From Ornatilinea apprima (GTDB lineage Bacteria; Chloroflexota; Anaerolineae; Anaerolineales; Anaerolineaceae): DNA of 64,000 nt. A model generated the notes under the pieces. The model saw nothing but the letters and a program-made list of their open reading frames with translations. It made no database searches and was not told the DNA's origin. The position numbers and the translations under genes are program-made. The stretch's first letter is position 1. Each line of letters begins with the position of its first letter. Of this stretch, positions 7,968-16,131 are shown in pieces. Where the stretch lies: NCBI RefSeq assembly GCF_001306115.1, contig NZ_LGCL01000025.1, positions 79,789-143,788 of the forward strand. The letters run 5' to 3'.

Positions 7968-10202
7968 ATGAAAAAGACTTCCTTCTTTTTTCAAGCCTGC
8001 CTGGCCGCTGCCTTGCTGGCCGGCTGCGCCGCACCGCCCATCACTCCGCCGCCCGCCCCTCAGCCGCCTGCACCACCATCCGGCAGCCTGCTGGAAACCG
8101 TCTCCGCGGATGAAATGCTTGCCACCATTCGCGACCTGACGGAAATCGAAGTTTTCTCGGGCTGGCGCAACTCTGCTTCCTCCGGTGAAGCCCAGGCGCT
8201 GGACTACATGGAAGAACGCCTGCGAGCCTTTTCCAACCTGCAGGCCATGGGACTCACCACCGAACGGCAGACCTTCAACGTGCAGATCGGCGCTGAGCTG
8301 CGCGAATCCAGCCTGTACCTGGACATCGGCGGCAAAATCGTCGAGGTCCCCGCCGACGGCCTGCGCGGACACCGCGATGACCCCAATCTGGCGCTGCGCT
8401 TTGACTCTGATGGCCGCCTCAACGACAGCCAGCCCGACCCTGTTGAAGTGGAAAATGCCGCCGTGTACATCGCCAGCGAAGAAGCGCTCAACGCCGCCCC
8501 CGCCGCGGAGCTGCGCGGAAAGATCTTCCTCGTTCCGTATGCCATGCTGGACCGCGGCCGCTTGGGCGTTTCGGGGGCAACGGCGGTCAGCGCGCGCCTC
8601 TTGAGCAAAGACCCGGCCGGCATCGTGATGGTAACCCAATATTCCACCCGCCCTGGCGAAAGCAACGGCGCGTTTGCGGGCGACGGCAGCGGCTTCACCA
8701 CCGCCGAGTCGCCGCACACCCCGCCCATCCTCTACACCCGCCTGGAAGACCTGTCCGCGGCCGGCATTCACAGCCTGGACGATCTGGCCGCTGTGGACGG
8801 CGCGCGCCTGGTGTGGGACGCCGACATCTCCGCCCCGGCCGCCTCTGGCAACCTCATCGCCCGCATCCCCGGCCAAGACGCGTCCAAAGCCGTCATTCTC
8901 GGCGCGCACATCGACAGCCCCAACGCGCCCGGTGCCATGGACGACGGCAGCGGGTCTGCCGTTCTGCTCGAGGTGGCGCGTGTGTTTAACGCCGCCGCGC
9001 TCCAGCCGCCCGTGGACGTGGTGTTAGTCTGGTTCGGCAGCGAAGAGCTGGGGCTGTATGGCTCCGCCCATTTCACCGCTACGCACCAGGAGCTGCTCGA
9101 CCGCACCATCGCCATGCTGCAAATCGACGACCTCACCCGCCCCCTGGACGGCGTGCCCGCCGATCTGTATCTGGTAACCTGGTCGGCCTCAGCGCTGGGC
9201 AAACCGCAGATACCCTGGCCGCAAGCCCTCAGCGGCCTGGGAGCGGAGGCGGGCATTCCCCTCAAAGTTGTAGACGAACACAGCATCTATTCCGACAACA
9301 ACAGCTTTGGCGGCTACAACGTCCCCAACCTCAATCTCATTTACATGTCGCCAGAAATGGAAAGCCTGGGCGGTGTGTGGGTGGCTGGTACCATCCACAG
9401 CCCGTATGACACCCTCGAACGCGCCCAGGAGATGCGCGATGTGCTCCAGCAGATGGGGCAGGTGGCGCTGCTTGCCGTCACGCGGCCCGGCCCAGACCCG
9501 GCCAGCTACCGCGTTACACCTCCCGCCCGCCAGCGCGCCGTCTTTGTCGCCTCTTGCACCGAAGCCGCCCACATGACCCCCGGCACCTTTCTGGAGATGG
9601 GCATGGCGCTTTCGCTGGCCGGCCTGGACGTGGACCTGATTCCCTACGGACAGGCGGTTACCGCGCAAGACCTGCAAGGCGCCAGCCTGGTGGTCGCCCT
9701 GCCCTGCGTGGATTACGCCTACACCAACGCCACGCCCTCCGCCGCGACTCTCTCCGCCGAATCCCTGCAAGCCCTGCAAGACTACGCGGAGTCTGGCGGC
9801 CTGCTGCTGATCACCAACAGCGCCCACCAGCTCAAATACGGTAACACCGTCATGGCCCCCAACGAAGACGCCCTGGCGATGAATGACCTGGCGGGGCGCT
9901 TTGGCGTGACCTTCACCGGAGAGGCGCACACCGATGGCAGCGTCTCCCCCAGCCAGGGCCATCCCCTGCTGGAGGGCGTCAGCGGCCTGCAGATGGCCGG
10001 CAGCAATGGCATGGTTTTTGAGATGCAGTCCGGGTCTGTGCTGGCGGGCGGCCCATCCGGCGCGGTGATCGGTCTGACGCCCGCCGGAGAAAAAGGTGAA
10101 GTCATCATCCTCGCGGATGTTGCCCTGCTTAACAACGCCTGGGGCAGCAGCGCCAACACCGCCTTCTGGAAAGCCCTGGCCAGTTACAGCCTGGAGCGAT
10201 AA
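7968..10202 (+). CDS. M28-family zinc peptidase lipoprotein with extra C-terminal domain
   Basis: 744 residues. Signal peptide with lipobox (MKKTSFFFQACLAAALLAGC). The M28 aminopeptidase core (about 290-500) shows the family's metal ligands in order: His314 in AHIDSP, Asp in MDDGSGSA near 326, Glu-Glu in GSEELGLYGSAHF near 358, and a later Asp in QIDDLTRP. It is interrupted by a PA-like insertion around residues 120-265. After the peptidase comes about 230 residues resembling a DUF4350/GATase-like flavodoxin fold (LEMGMALSLAGLDVDLIPYG, SGGLLLITNSAHQLKYG). It probably trims extracellular peptides. The C-terminal domain looks non-catalytic and could bind a regulator or substrate. Confidence 0.85.
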   Translation: MKKTSFFFQACLAAALLAGCAAPPITPPPAPQPPAPPSGSLLETVSADEMLATIRDLTEIEVFSGWRNSASSGEAQALDYMEERLRAFSNLQAMGLTTERQTFNVQIGAELRESSLYLDIGGKIVEVPADGLRGHRDDPNLALRFDSDGRLNDSQPDPVEVENAAVYIASEEALNAAPAAELRGKIFLVPYAMLDRGRLGVSGATAVSARLLSKDPAGIVMVTQYSTRPGESNGAFAGDGSGFTTAESPHTPPILYTRLEDLSAAGIHSLDDLAAVDGARLVWDADISAPAASGNLIARIPGQDASKAVILGAHIDSPNAPGAMDDGSGSAVLLEVARVFNAAALQPPVDVVLVWFGSEELGLYGSAHFTATHQELLDRTIAMLQIDDLTRPLDGVPADLYLVTWSASALGKPQIPWPQALSGLGAEAGIPLKVVDEHSIYSDNNSFGGYNVPNLNLIYMSPEMESLGGVWVAGTIHSPYDTLERAQEMRDVLQQMGQVALLAVTRPGPDPASYRVTPPARQRAVFVASCTEAAHMTPGTFLEMGMALSLAGLDVDLIPYGQAVTAQDLQGASLVVALPCVDYAYTNATPSAATLSAESLQALQDYAESGGLLLITNSAHQLKYGNTVMAPNEDALAMNDLAGRFGVTFTGEAHTDGSVSPSQGHPLLEGVSGLQMAGSNGMVFEMQSGSVLAGGPSGAVIGLTPAGEKGEVIILADVALLNNAWGSSANTAFWKALASYSLER

Positions 10203-10216
10203 TTCCACCTCGAATC

Positions 10217-10264
10217 AAAACCGCCGGGCATTTCAAACAACAGCCTGGCGGTTTTCTTTTTTTT
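10217..10264. terminator. Strong intrinsic terminator between convergent genes
   Basis: Arms of 13 bases (10217-10229 and 10243-10255, core AAAACCGCC/GGCGGTTTT with one G-T pair) around a 13-base loop, followed by C and a long T run on the plus strand. It ends the M28 gene and overlaps the 3' end of the HAD gene on the other strand. Confidence 0.85.
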
Positions 10265-11075
10265 ATTGGTCCAGCACGCCGGCCTGCCGCAGCAGCGGTG
10301 TAAGCACCCCTTCCACCGTGCGGTCTACCACCAGGTCTGCCTGCTGGCGAATGACTTCCAGCGCGTTTTGCGGCGCCAGGCGGAATGTAGCCACTCCAAA
10401 CGTCGAAAGGTCGTTTTCACCGTCCCCCGCGGAATACACGGGCGCGCCCGCGCGGCCCAGCTTTTCCAGCAGCCGCACCAGCCCCGCCCCTTTGCTCACA
10501 TGCACAGGCAGCACCTCATAAAAGCCGGGCATACTGCATTCCACATTCAGAGGAAAATCGCGAACCGCTTCTAAAAACGGAGGGACTTCTTCCTCACAAT
10601 TTTTTGCCAGAATTAAAGCCTTGCTGAAAGTATGCGTTCGGGGGTCATCCACGAACACGTGCAGGTTCATTGCATGCTTGGCGCTTAACTTCTCGGCGTA
10701 ATCCGTCATCCACAGCGTGTACGAGCCTTTCAAATCCATGAAGAGAAATGTAAGCCGCGGATGCTGCTGGGCATAATCAATCAGCCAGTTCTGCACGTCA
10801 ACTGGAAACGGAGAATACTCCAGCAGGTTTTCGCCCGCCTGGTAAATGGCTGCGCCATTATTCATCACCAGCGGCCAGGGCAGCGCCTGGCCGTTGACCA
10901 GCCCATTGTTTTCGAATATCGGCCTGGCCGAGAACAACGGCCGGCCGGTAGTGGGCAGAAACAGGCAGCCTTCCGGGGGGTTCTTGAGCCACGCGATATC
11001 TTTGGGATGGATGCGCTCTTCCGAGTCGATCAGCGTTCCATCCAGATCAAAACTAATTACAGGTACATCTTCCAT
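10263..11075 (-). CDS. HAD-superfamily (Cof-type) phosphatase
   Basis: 270 residues. All four HAD motifs are visible: motif I ISFDLDGTLIDSEE (nucleophile Asp10, acid/base Asp12), motif II LPTTGRPLFS, motif III Lys in VSKGAGLVRLL, and motif IV SAGDGENDLSTF. The cap between motifs II and III is of the C2B type, as in Cof/YbiV and sucrose-phosphate phosphatase relatives. It therefore dephosphorylates a small phosphorylated metabolite, probably a sugar phosphate; the substrate cannot be read from sequence. The PTS operon nearby makes a sugar phosphate plausible. It reads in the same direction as that operon but is separated from HPr by 205 bases. Confidence 0.88.
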   Translation of the reverse strand: MEDVPVISFDLDGTLIDSEERIHPKDIAWLKNPPEGCLFLPTTGRPLFSARPIFENNGLVNGQALPWPLVMNNGAAIYQAGENLLEYSPFPVDVQNWLIDYAQQHPRLTFLFMDLKGSYTLWMTDYAEKLSAKHAMNLHVFVDDPRTHTFSKALILAKNCEEEVPPFLEAVRDFPLNVECSMPGFYEVLPVHVSKGAGLVRLLEKLGRAGAPVYSAGDGENDLSTFGVATFRLAPQNALEVIRQQADLVVDRTVEGVLTPLLRQAGVLDQ

Positions 11076-11280
11076 ACAACCTTACCATCCAATAATAAAA
11101 ATTTACCCGCCCATCTGCCGGGCATGCCGGCCAAATGGCATGGGAACAATCACCTTAAAGCGACTTCCCCGCCTCAGAATCGCGGGCGGGGATTGCTTCC
11201 ACACACTACGTTGATTCTCACGCTGCAAGATCAGGGCGCGTTGGGCAAACCCTGACCATTAACATCACAATACTAACGAA

Positions 11281-11550
11281 TTACTCGGCTTCGCCAAAAT
11301 TGCTGGCGTGCAAAGCCTGTAAAGCCTGCAGGGCCTGCTCGGCATCCTCACCCTCGGCGCTGATGGTGATCACGCTGCCCATATCTGCCCCTAACGTCAG
11401 CACGTTCAAAATGCTTTTGGCGTTGGCTTCGCGCGCGCCGTTGCGAACCTTGATGGTTGACTTAAATTTTGACGCTTCGCGCACAAAAATCGACGCTGGT
11501 CGGGCGTGCAGCCCCACTTTATTATTAATCGTTAAGGTAATTTCCGGCAT
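11281..11550 (-). CDS. HPr phosphocarrier protein (copy 1)
   Basis: 89 residues from ATG at 11548-11550, preceded by AGGAAAG. HPr passes phosphate from enzyme I to EIIA proteins. The active-site motif GLHARPAS gives His15, and a Ser sits at position 46 in NAKSI, the position of the regulatory serine in Gram-positive HPr. It is the last gene of the dehydrogenase/PTS string, 51 bases after the cupin. No HPr kinase is in the window, so serine phosphorylation cannot be asserted. A second HPr lies at 61411. Which EIIA each serves is unknown. Confidence 0.93.
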   Translation of the reverse strand: MPEITLTINNKVGLHARPASIFVREASKFKSTIKVRNGAREANAKSILNVLTLGADMGSVITISAEGEDAEQALQALQALHASNFGEAE

Positions 11551-11601
11551 CTTTCCTGTTCCTCTCATCCCTCAAAGACTCACCGCGCGCAGAGAGCCTT
11601 C

Positions 11602-11976
11602 TCAGCGGTCTTTACGCGGAATCACACAAATAAATCCCAGCGGTTCATCCCCCAGCGCGGTCAATTGGTGCAAATCGTTGCCAGAGATGAAAATCGCGTC
11701 TTTTTCGCCCAGCTCATAAAAATCGTCATTAATCTGAACGCGAGCGCGACCCTGTAATATTACCACACCATGCTCATGTGGGTGCTGTTCCAAACGGCTG
11801 GCTTTGCCGGGCGCAACCTGAAAATAGCGCACCACAAAATTCGGCGCGCCGTCATCTTCACCGATCAACACGTGCTTCACCACCCCTTCAAAACCAGAAG
11901 CACCGTAATCTCTTACCGGCACGCCTTCCCATTCAAATTGAGTTCCTTCACCATTAAAACGATGGATGCTCGACAT
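11602..11976 (-). CDS. Single-domain cupin protein
   Basis: 124 residues from ATG at 11974-11976 with AAAGGAG upstream. Cupin motif 1 is EQHPHEHGVVILQGRARVQ (two His and Glu-type metal ligands) and motif 2 is FISGNDLHQLTALG with the last His. The length is typical of one-domain cupins such as sugar isomerases, DddL-like enzymes or metal-binding sensors. Inside a PTS operon it could be an isomerase or mutarotase for the imported compound, or a metal-binding accessory factor; neither can be decided here. It starts 11 bases after the stop of the small membrane protein, so the two are probably coupled. Confidence 0.8.
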   Translation of the reverse strand: MSSIHRFNGEGTQFEWEGVPVRDYGASGFEGVVKHVLIGEDDGAPNFVVRYFQVAPGKASRLEQHPHEHGVVILQGRARVQINDDFYELGEKDAIFISGNDLHQLTALGDEPLGFICVIPRKDR

Positions 11977-11987
11977 TGCCGCTCCTT

Positions 11988-12395
11988 TCATTTTCCTTTG
12001 GCTGATTGTAGTTGTTCCGCAACCGCCTTAGCCAGCTTTTCGGGCGAGAACAGGCTTTGCAGGCTCTTCTCATTCTTGGTGTGAAACCAATAACTGCGCG
12101 GGGGCGCGACCAGCGGGAACCGGTTTAACGCTGCCAACGATTCCCAGCTGAATTTTCTTTTCTTGAGGATTTTTGCCAACGCCTCGGGCTTTTTATCTGC
12201 CACTTCGGGACCAAAGTCTTTAACCAGATCAAGGATAATTTGCGTAAGAATTTGTTTATAAGTGCGTTGCGACCAGATCAGGGCCAGAGCGTAAAACAAA
12301 ATAATCAGGTTAATCCAGGCACTATTGGCAAGATAAAAATCGAGCGCGGCGCTGCCCCATTTTCCTAAAAAGGAACGAACGATGGTATCAATCAT
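11988..12395 (-). CDS. Small membrane protein of unknown function in the PTS operon
   Basis: 135 residues from ATG at 12393-12395, with GAAAGAG upstream; the frame extending to 12410 would need a TTG. One clear membrane segment (about 24-44, SAWINLIILFYALALIWSQ) is followed by a basic soluble tail (about 45-135) with helical stretches, including LAKILKKRKFSWESLAAL and a final LAKAVAEQL. I do not recognise the family. Its place between EIIC and the cupin suggests an accessory subunit of the transporter or a tether for a cytoplasmic enzyme. That is inference from position only. Confidence 0.6.
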   Translation of the reverse strand: MIDTIVRSFLGKWGSAALDFYLANSAWINLIILFYALALIWSQRTYKQILTQIILDLVKDFGPEVADKKPEALAKILKKRKFSWESLAALNRFPLVAPPRSYWFHTKNEKSLQSLFSPEKLAKAVAEQLQSAKGK

Positions 12396-12411
12396 ACTTT
12401 TCTCTTTCAAG

Positions 12412-12447
12412 AGATGCTGGGGCGGTCAACCACCCACCCCAGCATCT
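12412..12447 (-). other. Intercistronic hairpin after EIIC
   Basis: Perfect 11-base inverted repeat: AGATGCTGGGG at 12412-12422 and CCCCAGCATCT at 12437-12447, loop 14. There is no T run on the minus strand, so it is more likely an mRNA-stabilising or partial-termination element between EIIC and the downstream small genes than a full terminator. Confidence 0.6.
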
Positions 12448-12475
12448 GGTCAAAACACTTCAAAACAACGGCGAA

Positions 12476-13861
12476 TTACTCTTGGGGAGCGCCGGCCATA
12501 ACTTCCCAGGCCTTCTGGTTTTTCATGTAGAAGAACCAGGCGACCACAATCAAAACCGCGGCAATCGCGACGCCAATCACGCCCAGTTTACCGAGGGTGG
12601 TGAAGAGCCACGCCGGCCACAGGAAGCCGTCGCCGATCGAGGTGATCTGCAGCGCGTTCTCGGGCATAGCGAAGCCAGCTTCGGTGGCGGCGCTGGTGAA
12701 CAGCGGGGCCATGCCGGTGGCGATATAGAAGCCAGCCAGCAATTCCAGCGTACCGGCGATAACCATGCGGAAGATGTTGCCGCGCATCAGCGGGGCGAAC
12801 AACGCCACAACGAAGGGGATGATCGCCAGGTCGGCGAACAGGATCACACGGTTACCGGGCAGGATGATCGACAACAGAATGGCAACCGGCACCAGCAGCA
12901 GCGAGGTGGACAGGGCAGCCGGGTGGCCAATCAGGATGGCGGAATCGAGGCCGATGTAGATTTCGCGGCCGCTGGCGCGTTTCTGCATGAACTCGCGCGC
13001 AGCTTCCGAAACCGGGATCAAGCCTTCCATCAGGATTTGGACCATGCGGGGCAGCAGCAGCATAACCGCGGCCAGGTTCATACCAGTCTGGAGAACTTTA
13101 ACCAACACGGTCTGGAAATCGCCCAGGTTCGAGAAGGCCAGCAGACCCAGCACAAGGCCGATGATCAAACCAAGGATGACGGGCTCGCCCATCACGCCCA
13201 GGCGCTTCTGGATCCCTTCGGGATCAATTTCGATGTCGCGCAAGCCAGGAATGCGATCAATGATCCAGTTGGTCACAATCGCGAACGGAACGCCAGGGGC
13301 GGTGGTGAGGTGCGGGATGGAGATGCCCGGCAGGTTGTAGAAGCTCTGAACCGCTTTCGCCGTCCAGTCAGCCAGCAGCAGCGCCAGTCCGGCAGCCAAC
13401 GCGGCAGCTACCAGGCCCAGGGCCAGGCTGCCAGAGGCGATGGAAACCAGCGAACCCACGAAAGCGAAGTGCCAGAAGTTCCAAATGTCAACGTTCAGCG
13501 TGCGGGTGAGGCGCAGGGCCAGCAGCACCACATTCACCAGAATCGCGATCGGGATAACCCACAGACCAACACGGGTACCGAAAGCAATCGCAGCCGCCGA
13601 AGGCCAACCCACATCCACAACGTCGCGCTGGATATTGAGGTTGGTCACCATCGCCTGGCCAACTTCCGAAAGGCTGCCCCACATGAGGCCGACCACCAGG
13701 TTGATACCAATGAAGGCGATACCAATGGTAACGCCAGCGCGGAACGCTTTACCGACCTTTGCACCCATTGCGACAGCGATGATGAAGATGATCACGGGCA
13801 GCATTACGGTCGCACCAAGGCTGTCAATTACGCCTTTTAATGCGGTAAGAAAGGCATCCAT
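12476..13861 (-). CDS. PTS permease EIIC, galactitol (Gat) family (module 1)
   Basis: 461 residues, about ten to twelve membrane segments, full family length. It carries GatC-family signatures also found in the paralogue at 55234: GEPVILGLIIGLVLGLL, LIPVSEAAREFMQKR and GREIYIGLDSA. EIIC forms the membrane channel and binds the sugar, polyol or related compound that EIIB phosphorylates during import. AGGAGG before the ATG gives a strong ribosome site. It follows EIIB by 65 bases. The Gat family covers galactitol, arabitol and other polyol-like substrates, so the substrate is open; the dehydrogenase genes upstream suggest a compound leading to a 2-oxoacid or acetoin. Confidence 0.9.
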   Translation of the reverse strand: MDAFLTALKGVIDSLGATVMLPVIIFIIAVAMGAKVGKAFRAGVTIGIAFIGINLVVGLMWGSLSEVGQAMVTNLNIQRDVVDVGWPSAAAIAFGTRVGLWVIPIAILVNVVLLALRLTRTLNVDIWNFWHFAFVGSLVSIASGSLALGLVAAALAAGLALLLADWTAKAVQSFYNLPGISIPHLTTAPGVPFAIVTNWIIDRIPGLRDIEIDPEGIQKRLGVMGEPVILGLIIGLVLGLLAFSNLGDFQTVLVKVLQTGMNLAAVMLLLPRMVQILMEGLIPVSEAAREFMQKRASGREIYIGLDSAILIGHPAALSTSLLLVPVAILLSIILPGNRVILFADLAIIPFVVALFAPLMRGNIFRMVIAGTLELLAGFYIATGMAPLFTSAATEAGFAMPENALQITSIGDGFLWPAWLFTTLGKLGVIGVAIAAVLIVVAWFFYMKNQKAWEVMAGAPQE

Positions 13862-13926
13862 TTAGACTTCCTCCTAAATAAAACTGAATATAGAAAAAAT
13901 CGAGTTCAATGTTTTTTTGTTGGACT

Positions 13927-14214
13927 TTAGTCCTTCAACGCTTTCACAATATCTTCGATAACCGCCTCCTTTCCAATACCCGTTAAAAACGCCAGGGTTT
14001 GAATCACGGGAATGCCCAAATTATTAGGAACCGGGGTGGTGGTAACAATGAGATCCATACCATCCGCCAGGCTGGGAACTTCTGCTGCTTTGCACTGGCG
14101 AATATCCACGGCGATCCCGCGCGATTTCAACGCTTCTTCGATTGCCTTCGCGACAACGGTCGATGTGGCAATCGCGGTTCCACAAGATACTAAAATTCGT
14201 TTCTTTCCGGCCAT
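13927..14214 (-). CDS. PTS EIIB component, galactitol family (module 1)
   Basis: 95 residues from ATG at 14212-14214 with AGGAG upstream. The phosphorylated cysteine is Cys11 in ILVSCGTAIATS, in the P-loop-like start typical of GatB. It takes phosphate from EIIA and gives it to the substrate bound by EIIC. A conserved basic/hydrophobic body follows (PSLADGMDLIVTTTPV). Its length equals the usual one for GatB. It lies between EIIA (132 bases upstream) and EIIC (65 bases downstream). The longer frame to 14265 lacks a good ribosome site and a sensible N-terminus. Confidence 0.9.
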   Translation of the reverse strand: MAGKKRILVSCGTAIATSTVVAKAIEEALKSRGIAVDIRQCKAAEVPSLADGMDLIVTTTPVPNNLGIPVIQTLAFLTGIGKEAVIEDIVKALKD

Positions 14215-14346
14215 GCTTTTCTTTTCTCCTGATTTGTCTAGTTTTTTGATCCAACGCGAACCCAAATGAAATTGAATGCTACTTTAATTCTAATTTTTAT
14301 TTGTCTCAAGTCAACCAATAAACGCCTGCCGCTCCAGCGCAGGTAC

Positions 14347-14811
14347 TCAACCCAACAGCGCCTGCTTCACTTCTTCGTAGGTCTTGGCCTGCATCAAAAG
14401 GCTCACCAACGCATCGTTTTGTAAAAGACCGGCAATCTCTTGCAGCATTTCCACCTGGGCCTTCGGTTGGTCCAGCGCCATCACAAAAACCAGGCTCACC
14501 GGAACATCTTCCTCAGGATTAATCATGTTCTTAAACACCACAGGGGCTGCTAAAGTTGCTAATGCCAGTCCCGGTTTTAGCACATGTTCCACATCTGTGT
14601 GCGGAATGGCCGCATTCACCTCCCCAGCTAACGGCAAACCGGTGGGCAGGCTGTTCTCGCGCGTCAGCGCGGCTTCCACAAAGCTCTCCCGCACATACCC
14701 GGCTTGCATCAACTTCCCGCCCAGGGTATCAATTACTTCACGGGCTGTGGTTGCCTTCAGTCCCAGAACAACGGCTTCCGGCTCCAAAAAACGTACAATG
14801 GTCTCACTCAT
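14347..14811 (-). CDS. PTS EIIA component, galactitol/fructose type (module 1)
   Basis: 154 residues. The phosphorylated histidine is His71 in AAIPHTD, preceded by the family motif ENSLPTGL. It accepts phosphate from HPr and passes it to EIIB Cys11. Its ATG overlaps the stop of the E2 acyltransferase gene by four bases (14808-14811), so translation of a PTS subunit is directly coupled to that of a dehydrogenase-complex subunit. That arrangement is unusual and is the best evidence that the two enzyme systems form one operon. Confidence 0.93.
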   Translation of the reverse strand: MSETIVRFLEPEAVVLGLKATTAREVIDTLGGKLMQAGYVRESFVEAALTRENSLPTGLPLAGEVNAAIPHTDVEHVLKPGLALATLAAPVVFKNMINPEEDVPVSLVFVMALDQPKAQVEMLQEIAGLLQNDALVSLLMQAKTYEEVKQALLG

Positions 14812-16121
14812 AATGTCATTACCTCTGGTTTTTCAAGTGCCTGGCGCAAATCGGCCAGAAAACGCGCGGCGTCTGCCCCATCAATCACGCGGTGATCGGC
14901 AGAGAGTGTCGCGGTCATTACAGAATGGAGAACCGGCTGGCCATGCTCGTCGGGCACAAACTGCTTGCGCACCTGCCCAACCGCCAGAATAGCAGTCTGC
15001 GGCGGGTTGATAATCGCCGCGAACCGATCAATCCCAAACATGCCCAGGTTCGAAATAGTGAACGTGCCGTCTTGCAGATCGGTCTGGCGCAGCTTGCCTC
15101 CTCGCGCTCGTTCTGTCACCTCACGCAGCTCGGCCGCCAGTTGCAGGGTGCCTTTCCCCTGCGCCTGTTGAATCACGGGTACCAGCAGACCCTCATCCAA
15201 CGCCACGGCAATACCCAGGTTCACATCGGGCAGCAGCACAATTTCCTCTTCTTCCAGGCGGCTGTTCAGGATGGGGTTGCGCGCCAGCGACCAGACCACC
15301 GCGCGCGCGATGACTGCCGTGAGCGATACCTTATCCTTGCTGCCGGCTGGCAGCATCTGGTTGGCCTGGACGCGCAGCGCCTCACTGGCCGACATATCCA
15401 CATCCACCTGCAAGGTAATATGCGGAATCTGCTGGTAGCTGGCCTGCAAATTCAGCCCAATCGCCCGGCGCATACCAGTAAAGGGGATGGTGCGCCGTGC
15501 GGCCGCTGGAACGGCTGGCGCAGTCGCCGCGGGGCCCGCCTGGCTGGCGCGCCGCACATCGGCTGCCTGAATGCGACCTTCGGGACCACTGCCACTCACC
15601 TGGTTCAATTCCAGCTTCGCCTGGGCCGCCAGGCTTCGCGCCGCGGGTGTGGCATTCACTTTGCCAGCCGACGCTTGCGGGTGGCTTAACAGGAATTCGA
15701 CATCCTGTTTCAGGATGCGCCCGCCAGGGCCGCTGCCTTCCACCCCGCTCAGGTCTACCCCTGCTTCTTTGGCCATGCGCGCCGCCACCGGCGATGCGCC
15801 GCTCAGTTTTTCTTCTTTTTGCACCACCGCTGCCGGCGCGGGTTTCCCCACGGGCGCGCTGGCTGCAGCGGGCAGGTTCTCACCCGGTTGCAATATATAC
15901 GCGACCACCTGGGTCACCGGCACCACTGCCCCCACCGGGTAAAGAATGCCGGAGAGAATGCCATCTTCGGGGGCTTCAATTTCCATGCTGACCTTGTCGG
16001 TGGATACTTCGGCAATCGGATCGCCTTTTTCAACCGGGTCGCCTTCATTTTTCAACCAGGCCAGAATTTGCGAGTCTTCCTGGGTAAAGCCGAATTTGGG
16101 CATGATCACTTCTTTTGCCAC
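14808..16121 (-). CDS. Dihydrolipoamide acyltransferase (E2) with two peripheral subunit-binding domains
   Basis: 437 residues. I chose GTG at 16119-16121: AGGAGG lies at 16128-16133, six bases upstream, and this start gives a complete lipoyl domain; the longer frame to 16340 begins in unrelated reading of the E1beta gene. Order: lipoyl domain (1-80, lipoyl-Lys43 in STDKVSMEIE), linker, subunit-binding domain 1 (about 109-142), domain 2 (about 157-191), catalytic domain (about 210-437) with LSADHRVIDGADAARFL near the end. It transfers the acyl group to CoA in a pyruvate, acetoin or branched-chain type complex. Two binding domains are uncommon. No E3 (lipoamide dehydrogenase) gene is nearby. 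Confidence 0.92.
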   Translation of the reverse strand: MAKEVIMPKFGFTQEDSQILAWLKNEGDPVEKGDPIAEVSTDKVSMEIEAPEDGILSGILYPVGAVVPVTQVVAYILQPGENLPAAASAPVGKPAPAAVVQKEEKLSGASPVAARMAKEAGVDLSGVEGSGPGGRILKQDVEFLLSHPQASAGKVNATPAARSLAAQAKLELNQVSGSGPEGRIQAADVRRASQAGPAATAPAVPAAARRTIPFTGMRRAIGLNLQASYQQIPHITLQVDVDMSASEALRVQANQMLPAGSKDKVSLTAVIARAVVWSLARNPILNSRLEEEEIVLLPDVNLGIAVALDEGLLVPVIQQAQGKGTLQLAAELREVTERARGGKLRQTDLQDGTFTISNLGMFGIDRFAAIINPPQTAILAVGQVRKQFVPDEHGQPVLHSVMTATLSADHRVIDGADAARFLADLRQALEKPEVMTL

Positions 16122-16131
16122 GGCCAGCCTC

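Noticed and set aside
10263..11075. HAD gene as part of the dehydrogenase/PTS operon
   Set aside because: A 205-base gap and no shared signal separate it from HPr; possible but not supported.
12482..13840. 452-residue plus-strand frame opposite EIIC
   Set aside because: Its Gln/His/Asn/Arg-rich composition is what the complement of a membrane protein gives; EIIC on the minus strand has clear family motifs. The same applies to the plus-strand frame at 55276-56649.
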